Positions 49,101 to 57,947 of a stretch of 64,000 bases of DNA are shown piece after piece. Source of the stretch: Muraenolepis orangiensis (taxonomy: Eukaryota > Chordata > Actinopteri > Gadiformes > Muraenolepididae); contig JANIIK010000790.1 in NCBI GenBank assembly GCA_027704905.1, forward strand, positions 16,001 to 80,000, in the 5' to 3' direction. Both the position numbers and the translations under genes were made by a program. How positions within the stretch are numbered: position 1 is the stretch's first letter; every line of letters starts with the position of its first letter. The notes under the pieces were generated by a model, which searched no databases, had not been told where the DNA came from, and saw nothing but the letters and a program-made list of their open reading frames with translations.

Positions 49101-52100
49101 AGAGAGGTGAGAGGAGAGGAGCGGGGAGAGAGGTGAGAGGAGAGGAGCAGGGAGAGAAATGAGAGGAGAGAGGTGAGAGGAGAGGAGCGGGGAGAGAGGG
49201 AGAGGAGAGAGGTGAGAGGAGAGGAGCGGGGAGAGAGGTGAGAGGAGAGGAGCAGGGAGAGAGGTGAGAGGAGAGAGGTGAGAGGAGAGGAGCGGGGAGA
49301 GAGGTGAGAGGAGAGGAGCGGGGAGAGAGGTGAGAGGAGAGGAGCGGGGAGAGAGGTGAGAGGAGAGGAGCGGGGAGAGAGGTGAGAGGAGAGGAGCGGG
49401 GAGAGAGGTGAGAGGAGAGGAGCGGGGAGAGAGGTGAGAGGAGAGGAGCGGGGAGAGAGGTGAGAGGAGAGAGGTGAGAGGAGAGGAGCGGGGAGAGAAT
49501 AGCGGGGAGAGAGGTGAGAGGAGAGGAGCGGGGAGAGAGGTGAGAGGAGAGGAGCGGGGAGAGAGGTGAGAGGCGGGGAGAGAGGTGAGAGGAGAGGAGC
49601 GGGGAGAGAGGTGAGAGGAGAGGAGCGGGGAGAGAGGTGAGAGGAGAGGAGCGGGGAGAGAGGTGAGAGGAGAGGAGCGGGAGAGGAGAGGGAGAGGAGA
49701 GGGAGAGAGGGAGAGAGGTGAGAGGAGAGGAGCGGGGAGAGAGGTGAGAGGAGAGGAGCGGGGAGAGAGGTGAGAGGAGAGGAGCGGGAGAGAGGTGAGA
49801 GGAGAGGAGCGGGGAGAGAGGTGAGAGGAGAGAGGTGAGAGGAGAGGAGCGGGGAGAGAGGTGAGAGGAGAGGAGCGGGGAGAGAGGTGAGAGGAGAGGA
49901 GCGGGGAGAGAGGTGAGAGGAGAGGAGCGGGGAGAGAGGTGAGAGGAGAGGAGCGGGGAGAGAGGTGAGAGGAGAGGAGCAGGGAGAGAGGAGAGGAGAG
50001 AGTGAGAGGAGAGGAGCGGGGAGAGAGGAGAGGAGAGGAGGGGAGAGAGGTGAGAGGAGAGGAGCGGGGAGAGAGGTGAGAGGAGAGGAGCGGGGAGAGA
50101 GGTGAGAGGAGAGAGGTGAGAGGAGAGGAGCGGGGAGAGAGGTGAGAGGAGAGAGGTGAGAGGAGAGGAGCGGGGAGAGAGGTGAGAGGAGAGGAGCAGG
50201 GAGAGATGTGAGAGGAGAGAGGTGAGAGGAGAGATGGGGGAGAGAGGAGCGGGGAGAGAGGTGAGAGGAGAGGAGCGGGGAGAGAGGTGAGAGGAGAGGA
50301 GCGGGAGAGATGAGAGGAGAGAGTGAGAGGAGAGGAGCGGGGAGAGAGGAGAGAGGAGAGGAGAGAGGGAGAGAGGTGAGAGGAGCGGGAGAGAGGTGAG
50401 AGGAGAGGAGCAGGGAGAGAGGTGAGAGGAGAGAGGTGAGAGGAGAGGAGCGGGGAGAGAGGTGAGAGGAGAGGAGCGGGGAGAGAGGTGAGAGGAGAGG
50501 AGCGGGGAGAGAGGTGAGAGGAGAGGAGCGGGGAGAGAGGTGAGAGGAGAGGAGCGGGGAGAGAGGTGAGAGGAGAGAGGTGAGAGGAGAGGAGCGGGGA
50601 GAGAGTGAGCGGGGAGAGAGGTGAGAGGAGAGGAGCGGGGAGAGAGGTGAGAGGAGAGGAGCGGGGAGAGAGGTGAGAGGAGAGGAGCGGGGAGAGAGGT
50701 GAGAGGAGAGGAGCGGGGAGAGAGGTGAGAGGAGAGGAGCGGGGAGAGAGGTGAGAGGAGAGGAGCGGGGAGAGAGGTGAGAGGAGAGGAGCGGGGAGAG
50801 AGGTGAGAGGAGAGGAGCGGGGAGAGAGGTGAGAGGAGAGGAGCGGGGAGAGAGGTGAGAGGAGAGGAGCGGGGAGAGAGGTGAGAGGAGAGGAGCGGGG
50901 AGAGAGGTGAGAGTGCGGGGAGAGAGGTGAGAGGAGAGGAGCGGGGAGAGAGGAGAGAGGAGAGGAGCGGGGAGAGAAGTGAGAGGAGAGGAGCGGGGAG
51001 AGAGGTGAGAGGAGAGGAGCGGGGAGAGAGGTGAGAGGAGAGGAGCGGGGAGAGAGGTGAGAGGAGAGGAGCGGGGAGAGAGGTGAGAGGAGAGGAGCGG
51101 GGAGAGAGGTGAGAGGAGAGGAGCGGGAGAGAGGGAGAGGAGAGAGGTGAGAGGAGAGGAGCGGGGAGAGAGGTGAGAGGAGAGGAGCGGGAGAGAGGTG
51201 AGAGGAGAGGAGGGAGAGAGGAGAGAGGAGAGAGTGAGAGGAGAGGAGCGGGGAGAGAGGTGAGAGGAGAGGAGCGGGGAGAGAGGTGAGAGGAGAGGAG
51301 CGGGGAGAGAGGTGAGAGGAGAGGAGCGGGGAGAGAGGTGAGAGGAGAGAGGTGAGAGGAGAGGAGCGGGGAGAGAAGTGAGAGGAGAGAGGTGAGAGGA
51401 GAGGAGCGGGGAGAGAGGTGAGAGGAGAGGAACGGGGAGAGAGGAGAGAGGAGAGGAGCGGGGAGAGAGGAGAGAGGAGAGAGGAGAGGAGCGGGTAGAG
51501 AGGTGAAAGGAGAGGAGAGAGGAGAGAGGTGAGAGGAGAGGAGCGGGGAGAGAGGTAAGAGGAGAGGTGATAGGAGAGAGGTGAGAGGAGAGGAGCGGGG
51601 AGAGAGGTGAGAGGAGAGGAGCGGGGAGAGAGGTGAGAGGAGAGAGGTGAGAGGAGAGGAGCGGTGAGAGAGGTGAGAGGAGAGGAGCGGGGAGAGAGGT
51701 GAGAGGAGAGGAGCGGGGAGAGAGGTGAGAGGAGAGGAGCAGGGAGAGATGTGAGAGGAGAGAGGTGAGAGGAGAGAGGGGGAGAGAGGAGCGGGGAGAG
51801 AGGTCAGAGGAGAGGAGCGGGGAGAGAGGTGAGAGGAGAGGAGCAGGGAGAGAAGTGAGAGGAGAGAGGTGAGAGGAGAGGAGCGGGGAGAGAGGTGAGA
51901 GGAGAGGAGCGGGGAGAGAGGTGAGAGGAGAGGAGCGGGAGAGAGGTGAGAGGAGAGGAGCAGGGAGAGAGGTGAGAGGAAGAGGTGAGAGGAGAGGAGC
52001 GGGGAGAGAGGTGAGAGGAGAGGAGCGGGGAGAGAGGTGAGAGGAGAGGAGCGGGGAGAGAGGTGAGAGGAGAGGAGCGGGGAGAGAGGTGAGAGGAGAG

Positions 52101-52169
52101 GAGCGGGGAGAGAGGTGAGAGGAGAGAGGGAGAGGAGCGGGGAGAGAGGTGAGAGGAGAGGAGCGGGGA

Positions 52170-52330
52170 GATATGTGAGAGGAGAGAGGTGAGAGGAGAG
52201 ATGGGGGAGAGAGGAGCGGGGAGAGAGGTCAGAGGAGAGGAGCGGGGAGAGAGGTCAGAGGAGAGGAGCGGGGAGAGAGGTGAGAGGAGAGGAGCAGGGA
52301 GAGAAATGAGAGGAGAGAGTTGAGAGGAGA
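52170..52330 (+). repeat. higher-order block, copy A
   Basis: A multi-variant block inside the 26-bp array. In order it carries GATATGTG, a short 14-bp unit, GATGGGGGAGAG, two GGTCAGAGG units, GAGCAGGGAGAG, GAGAAATGAG and GAGTTGAG. The distance from GATATG to the TT of GTTGAG is 150 bp, the same as in the two copies to the right of the inserted element. The order of rare variants is too specific to have arisen independently. Confidence 0.85.
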
Positions 52331-53311
52331 GGAGCGGGGAGAGAGGGAGAGGAGAGGAGGGGAGAGAGGTGAGAGGAGAGGAGCGGGAGAGAGGTGAGAG
52401 GAGAGGAGAGAGGTGAGAGGAGAGGAGCGGGGAGAGAGGTGAGAGGAGAGGAGCGGGGAGAGAGGTGAGAGGAGAGGAGCGGGGAGAGAGGTGAGAGGAG
52501 AGGAGCGGGGAGAGAGGTGAGAGGAGAGGAGCGGGGAGAGAGGTGAGAGGAGAGGAGCGGGAGAGAGGAGGAGAGAGTGAGAGGAGAGGAGCGGGGAGAG
52601 AGGAGAGGAGAGAGGGAGAGAGGTGAGAGGAGAGGAGCGGGGAGAGAGGTGAGAGGAGAGGAGCAGGGAGAGAGGTGAGAGGAGAGAGGTGAGAGGAGAG
52701 GAGCGGGGAGAGAGGTGAGAGGAGGGAGAGAGGTGAGAGGAGAGGAGCGGGGAGAGAGGTGAGAGGAGAGGAGCGGGGAGAGAGGTGAGAGGAGAGGAGC
52801 GGGGAGAGAGGTGAGAGGAGAGGAGCGGGGAGAGAGGTGAGAGGAGAGAGGTGAGAGGAGAGGAGCGGGGAGAGAGGAGAGAGGAGAGGAGAGGGGAGAG
52901 AGGTGAGAGGAGAGGAGCGGGGAGAGAGGTGAGAGGAGAGGGGGAGAGAGGTGAGAGGAGAGGAGCGGGGAGAGAGGTGAGAGGAGAGGAGCGGGGAGAG
53001 AGGTGAGAGGAGAGGAGCGGGGAGAGAGGTGAGAGGAGAGAGGTGAGAGGAGAGGAGCGGGGAGAGAGGTGAGAGGAGAGGAGCGGGGAGAGAGGTGAGA
53101 GGAGCGGGAGAGAGGTGAGAGGAGAGGAGCGGGGAGAGAGGTGAGAGGAGAGGAGCGGGGAGAGAGGTGAGAGGAGAGAGGTGAGAGGAGAGGAGCGGGG
53201 AGAGAGGTGAGAGGAGAGGAGCGGGGAGAGAGGTGAGAGGAGAGAGGGAGAGGAGAGATGAGAGGAGAGAGGAGGGGGAGAGAGGTGAGAGGAGAGGAGC
53301 GGGGAGAGAGG

Positions 53312-53385
53312 TCAGAGGAGAGGAGCGGGGAGAGAGGTGAGAGGAGAGGAGCAGGGAGAGAAATGAGAGGAGAGAGTTGAGAGGA
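53312..53385 (+). repeat. higher-order block, partial copy D
   Basis: The right half of the same variant block: GGTCAGAGG, then GAGCAGGG, GAGAAATGAG and GTTGAG. The spacing from the TCA to the TT is 65 bp, matching copy B. The left half (GATATGTG and GATGGGGG) is missing or altered, so this copy is truncated or diverged. Confidence 0.75.
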
Positions 53386-55061
53386 GAGGAGCGGGGAGAG
53401 AGGAGAGGAGAGAGGAGAGAGGTGAGAGGAGAGGAGCGGGAGAGAGGTGAGAGGAGAGGAGCGGGAGAGAGGTGAGAGGAGAGGGAGAGGAGAGGAGCGG
53501 GGAGAGAGGTGAGAGGAGAGGAGCGGGGAGAGAGGTGAGAGGAGAGGAGCGGGGAGAGAGGTGAGAGGAGAGGAGCGGGGAGAGAGGTGAGAGGAGAGGA
53601 GCGGGGAGAGAGGTGAGAGGAGAGAGGGAGAGGAGAGAGGGAGAGGAGAGGAGCGGGGAGAGAGGTGAGAGGAGAGGAGCGGGGAGAGAGGTGAGAGGAG
53701 AGGAGCGGGGAGAGAGGTGAGAGAGGAGGGGAGAGAGGTGAGAGGAGAGGAGCGGGGAGAGAGGTGAGAGGAGAGGAGCGGGGAGAGAGGTGAGAGGAGA
53801 GGAGCGGGGAGAGAGGTGAGAGGAGAGGAGCGGGGAGAGAGGTGAGAGGAGAGGAGCGGGGAGAGAGGTGAGAGGAGAGGAGCGGGGAGAGAGGTGAGAG
53901 GAGAGGAGCGGGGAGAGAGGTGAGAGGAGAGGAGCGGGGAGAGAGGTGAGAGGAGAGGAGCGGGGAGAGAGGTGAGAGGGGAGAGAGGTGAGAGGAGAGG
54001 AGCGGGGAGAGAGGTGAGAGGAGAGGAGCGGGGAGAGAGGTGAGAGGAGCGGGAGAGAGGTGAGAGGAGAGGAGCGGGGAGAGAGGTGAGAGGAGAGGAG
54101 CGGGGAGAGAGGTGAGAGGAGAGGAGCGGGGAGAGAGGTGAGAGGAGAGGAGCGGGGAGAGAGGTGAGAGGAGAGGAGCGGGGAGAGAGGTGAGAGGAGA
54201 GGAGCGGGGAGAGAGGTGAGAGGAGAGGAGCGGGGAGAGAGGTGAGAGGAGAGGAGCGGGGAGAGGGAGAGGAGAGAGGTGAGAGGAGAGGAGCGGGGAG
54301 AGAGGTGAGAGGAGAGGAGCGGGGAGAGAGGTGAGAGGAGAGAGGTGAGAGGAGAGAGGGAGAGGAGAGGAGCGGGGAGAGAGGTGAGAGGAGAGGAGCG
54401 GGGAGAGAGGTGAGAGGAGAGGAGCGGGGAGAGAGGTGAGAGGAGAGGAGCGGGGAGAGAGGTGAGAGGAGAGGAGGGAGAGAGGAGAGAGGAGAGGAGC
54501 GGGGAGAGAGGTGAGAGGAGAGGAGCGGGGAGAGAGGTGAGAGGAGAGGAGCGGGGAGAGAGGTGAGAGGAGAGGAGCGGGAGAGAGGGAGAGGAGAGAG
54601 GGAGAGAGAGGAGAGGGAGAGAGGTGAGAGGAGAGGAGCGGGGAGAGAGGTGAGAGGAGAGGAGCGGGGAGAGAGGTGAGAGGAGAGGAGCGGGGAGAGA
54701 GGTGAGAGGAGAGGAGCGGGGAGAGAGGAGAGAGGAGAGGAGCGGGGAGAGAGGTGAGGAGCGGGGAGAGAGGTGAGAGGAGAGGAGCGGGGAGAGAGGT
54801 GAGAGTGCGGGGAGAGAGGTGAGAGGAGAGGAGCAGGGAGAGAGGTGAGAGGAGAGGAGCGGGGAGAGAGGTGAGAGGAGAGAGGTGAGAGGAGAGGAGC
54901 GGGGAGAGAGGTGAGAGGAGAGGAGCGGGGAGAGAGGTGAGAGGAGAGGAGCGGGGAGAGAGGTGAGAGGAGAGGAGCGGGGAGAGAGGTGAGAGGAGAG
55001 GAGCGGGGAGAGAGGTGAGAGGAGAGGAGCGGGGAGAGAGGTGAGAGGAGAGGAGCGGGGA

Positions 55062-55065
55062 GAGA
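55062..55065 (+). repeat. left target-site duplication GAGA
   Basis: Four bases directly before TGTAAC, matching the four bases directly after GTTACA at 56,603. The flanks are GA-rich, so a 4-bp match alone is weak. Deleting the element plus one GAGA joins GCGGGGAGAGA to GGTAAGAGG, which restores the 26-bp unit phase with one substitution. Confidence 0.7.
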
Positions 55066-55130
55066 TGTAACCCCTGGTTACTAGAGCTCCAATGACTCCA
55101 AAACTTATCTCTAACATTGAAATGAGATTT

Positions 55131-55158
55131 GACCAATCAGAGCGTTAGGCCCGCCTCC
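55131..55158 (+). promoter_or_regulatory. CCAAT box and GC-type box
   Basis: GACCAATCAG, a good NF-Y-type CCAAT box (core at 55,133-55,137), is followed 10 bp later by GGCCCGCCTCC, a GC-box-like motif. They lie about 65 bp inside the left end of the inserted element, in the + orientation. A weak TATA-like GTATATGATA is at about 55,250. This is consistent with an LTR promoter, but I cannot place a start site. Confidence 0.4.
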
Positions 55159-56166
55159 TACGTTTACCGTGAACTCCGGTCAATACCAGATTTTCCTTGG
55201 TCGAGTCAGGAATGACATGAGGTGTGGATGTTTAAGACATCGTCCCGTTGGTATATGATAACTATCCTCAGATTACTGATAGAAGAGAGAATACTGGTAT
55301 GATATCCTGAATTGAATTAGAAAGAAGAACCTTTGTGGATATTGTGAGAAGTGTGCGAAGGGATTCAGCACACACTCGTCGAGACGGTTGCTAGTTAGCA
55401 TCAGAGAAATCCTTGGTGAGTCTCAAACAAGAGAAATGTGACTATTAGAAAGTTGTGGTAACATGATAATTGAGTGTAATGTGCGGTATAACGATAGTTG
55501 GAATGTCGCAACATTGTTCCTCAAAAGCACGAGGGGCCGCTATACAGCCATGTGATGCATGACATAATGAAAAGAGTTGAACCCAGGTACAGGTTGTAAA
55601 TGCACTTTATTGAATGAGACGTTGATATGCACGTATGGTTTTGTATTGCAAGGCTGGGTTTTGTGTTGGACTGATTTGGATCCTGGATTCGTCTGTTCGT
55701 CTGCTGGTTCCTTTGGACTGCATCGGCGGCGGACAGGCTGGCGAGCCTCCCACGAGAACGACCTGTGAAGTGAACAAGGACAGAGTTAAACCGCGCCTTC
55801 TACAGAGCGGTAGGATAAGCGCACTCAACGACACGTTTCCCAGGATGGATTCGTATCACTGAACTGATTTAAAGGGCCACGGACACCAAGTTCCCTGAAC
55901 ACATGGACAGAGTTTGACCACCATTCATGGAATGAGTGAAGTCGTTGTGTGTAAATGGATAGAGATAACTAAGTTGTAATAGGATTCAGGTTCTTTGTTA
56001 AGTACACTGCTCAGGGAAACCATTTTGTTTGTTTTATTGCTTTTGTGTTAACAGAGCTTTTGATTTGAGATGGTTTGGATATAAGGGTCTTCTTTCAAAT
56101 ATTAAGAGTCCTGGTTCCTAGAATTAGCTAATCCAGTTAGTTTAAGTTATAATATTGAAATAGCAT

Positions 56167-56304
56167 ATAGATAATAATTAAAATAGTATATAGATAATAA
56201 TTAAAATAGTATATAGATAATAATTAAAACAGTAAATAGATAATAATTAAAATAGTATATAGATAATAATTAAAACAGTGAGTAGATATAATTAAAATAG
56301 TAAC
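56167..56304 (+). repeat. AT-rich 23-bp tandem repeat, six copies
   Basis: Six head-to-tail copies of ATAGATAATAATTAAAATAG plus TAT, starting at 56,167, 56,190, 56,213, 56,236, 56,259 and 56,282. The last copy is one base short. Copies 3 and 5 share an AAAACAG substitution, so a two-unit duplication probably contributed. The TATATAG motif at several junctions lies about 120-230 bp upstream of the AATAAA signal. Confidence 0.9.
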
Positions 56305-56416
56305 TAAAGTAGTGGAACCAGGGAAGGTTTGGGCATCAGACCCAGGGTGTTTTGTACATATTCATTCATTTTGTTTAATTCATTGTACAGTGTATTATCC
56401 TGACTTGTGGAAAGAA

Positions 56417-56422
56417 AATAAA
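56417..56422 (+). terminator. AATAAA polyadenylation signal of the element
   Basis: AATAAA in the context AAGAAAATAAACCAAAG, 180 bp before the right end of the element. In an LTR this would mark the end of R. An AATAAA also exists on the minus strand (55,606-55,611), so the orientation is not settled by this motif alone. Confidence 0.45.
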
Positions 56423-56427
56423 CCAAA

Positions 56428-56472
56428 GAAGGTAAGGAAGAACTGGAAAGAGAAACACATTTCCTTACCTTC
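56428..56472. repeat. perfect 12-bp inverted repeat beside the poly(A) signal
   Basis: GAAGGTAAGGAA (56,428-56,439) and TTCCTTACCTTC (56,461-56,472) are exact reverse complements separated by 21 bases. The stem begins five bases after AATAAA. The left arm contains GGTAAGG, a 5'-splice-site-like core, which would be hidden in the stem if the hairpin forms in RNA. Confidence 0.85.
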
Positions 56473-56602
56473 AAAACATAGATCTGTTGTCAGTGCTTCA
56501 TTCTTGTGCAGACCATCTCTCTTCCGAGGCGAACTTGGTTTCTTCTGATCTGGCCCAAAACCATATATAGATACCTTGTCTAGTTACTAAGCTAGTGTTA
56601 CA

Positions 56603-56606
56603 GAGA
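56603..56606 (+). repeat. right target-site duplication GAGA
   Basis: Four bases following GTTACA that match 55,062-55,065. The array resumes immediately as GGTAAGAGG, the normal GGTGAGAGG with one substitution. Confidence 0.7.
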
Positions 56607-56654
56607 GGTAAGAGGAGAGGAGCGGGGAGAGAGGTGAGAGGAGAGGAGCAGGGA

Positions 56655-56815
56655 GATATGTGAGAGGAGAGAGGTGAGAGGAGAGATGGGGGAGAGAGGA
56701 GCGGGGAGAGAGGTCAGAGGAGAGGAGCGGGGAGAGAGGTCAGAGGAGAGGAGCGGGGAGAGAGGTGAGAGGAGAGGAGCAGGGAGAGAAATGAGAGGAG
56801 AGAGTTGAGAGGAGA
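56655..56815 (+). repeat. higher-order block, copy B
   Basis: Same order of rare variants as copy A. It is matched by copy C exactly 899 bp downstream (GATATG at 56,655 and 57,554; GTTGAG at 56,805 and 57,704). It is followed by a GA-only junction, AGAGAGGAGAGGAGAG, that also follows copies C and D but not A. Confidence 0.88.
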
Positions 56816-57553
56816 GGAGCGGGAAGAGAGGAGAGGAGAGAGGAGAGAGGTGAGAGGAGAGGAGCGGGAGAAAGGTGAGAGGAGAGGAGCAGGGAGAGAG
56901 GTGAGAGGAAAGAGGTGAGAGGAGAGGAGCGGGGAGAGAGGTGAGAGGAGAGTAGCGGGGAGAGAGGTGAGAGGAGAGGAGCGGGGAGAGAGGTGAGAGG
57001 AGAGGAGCGGGGAGAGAGGTAAGAGGAGAGGAGCGGGGAGAGAGGTGAGAGGAGAGGAGCGGGGAGAGAGGTTAGAGGAGAGAGGTGAGAGGAGAGGAGC
57101 GGGGAGAGAATAGCGGGGAGAGAGGTGAGAGGAAAGGAGCAGGGAGAGAGGTGAGAGGAGAGGAGCGGGGAGAGAGGTGAGAGTTGCGGGGAGAGAGGTG
57201 AGAGGAGAGGAGCGGGGAGAGAGGTGAGAGGAGAGGAGTGGGGAGAGAGGTGAGAGGAGAGAGGTGAGAGGAGAGGAGCGGGGAGAGAGGTGAGAGGAGA
57301 GGAGCGGGGAGATATGTGAGAGGAGAGAGGTGAGAGGAGAGGAGCGGGGAGAGAGGTGAGAGGAGAGAGGTGAGAGGAGAGGAGAGAGGAGAGAGGTGAG
57401 AGGAGAGGAGCGGGGAGAGAGGTGAGAGGAGCGGGAGAGAGGTGAGAGGAGAGGAGCGGGGGAGAGGTGAGAGGAGAGGAGCGGGGAGAGAGGTGAGAGG
57501 AGAGAGGTGAGAGGAGAGGAGCGGGGAGAGAGGTGAGAGGAGAGGAGCAGGGA

Positions 57554-57714
57554 GATATGTGAGAGGAGAGAGGTGAGAGGAGAGATGGGGGAGAGAGGAG
57601 CGGGGAGAGAGGTCAGAGGAGAGGAGCGGGGAGAGAGGTCAGAGGAGAGGAGCGGGGAGAGAGGTGAGAGGAGAGGAGCAGGGAGAGAAATGAGAGGAGA
57701 GAGTTGAGAGGAGA
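57554..57714 (+). repeat. higher-order block, copy C
   Basis: Third full copy of the variant block, 899 bp after copy B, with no difference that I can see inside the 150-bp diagnostic span. A further short piece (GATATGTG, short unit, GATGGGGG) recurs at about 57,770-57,830. Confidence 0.88.
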
Positions 57715-57947
57715 GGAGCGGGGAGAGAGGAGAGGAGAGAGGAGAGAGGTGAGAGGAGAGGAGCGGGAGATATGTGAGAGGAGAGAGGTGAGAGGAGAGA
57801 TGGGGGAGAGAGGAGCGGGGAGAGAGGTGAGAGGAGAGGAGCGGGGAGAGAGGTGAGAGTTGCGGGGAGAGAGGTGAGAGGAGAGGAGCAGGGAGAGAGG
57901 AGAGAGGAGAGGAGCGGGGAGAGAGGTGAGAGGAGAGAGGTGAGAGG

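Larger units (their letters stand above)
49101..55065 (+). repeat. 26-bp minisatellite, diverging right edge
   Basis: The array continues but true base substitutions become common: GAGCAGGG, GAGAAATGAG, GAGTTGAG, GATATGTG, GATGGGGG and GGTCAGAGG. Blocks of these variants recur together, showing duplication of multi-unit segments rather than single units. Greater divergence near an array end is the expected result when unequal exchange homogenises the interior better than the edges. The first TCA trinucleotide I see on the + strand is at 51,804. The array is then interrupted by the insertion at 55,066. Confidence 0.95.
55066..56602 (+). mobile_element. inserted solo-LTR-like element, 1,537 bp
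   Basis: A segment unrelated to the surrounding minisatellite that begins TGTAACCCCTGGTTACTAGA and ends CTAGTTACTAAGCTAGTGTTACA read in two parts (CTAGTTACTAAG, CTAGTGTTACA). The TG...CA ends with short inverted TGTAAC/GTTACA termini and the flanking GAGA repeats suggest retroviral-type integration. Read on the +, a CCAAT and GC box lie near the start, an AT-rich 23-bp repeat at 56,167-56,304 could act as a TATA region, and AATAAA at 56,417 is followed by about 180 bp, which fits a U3-R-U5 order. Family knowledge: a 4-bp duplication is usual for ERV1-type and some Gypsy elements. No gag, pol or env is present, and the longest internal frames (60-80 codons) are unconvincing. A non-autonomous DNA transposon is the main alternative. 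Confidence 0.65.

Noticed and set aside
51804..55136. 1,110-codon minus frame, and the 601-codon frame at 53,312-55,117
   Set aside because: Each ATG lies in the inserted element and the frame then runs into the stop-free CU-rich strand of the minisatellite. It ends at the first TCA. The L/S/P/H/R/T/A periodicity is just the unit read in one frame.
55606..55611. Minus-strand AATAAA as evidence that the inserted element points leftward
   Set aside because: A leftward reading would put its TATA-like motif (56,558-56,575) only about 30 bp from the element end, leaving almost no U3. The + reading gives a more normal order, though orientation is not proven.
55577..56548. Four short frames (63-78 codons) in the inserted element
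   Set aside because: Overlapping on both strands, no retroviral or transposase motif, and lengths expected by chance in a 1.5-kb segment.
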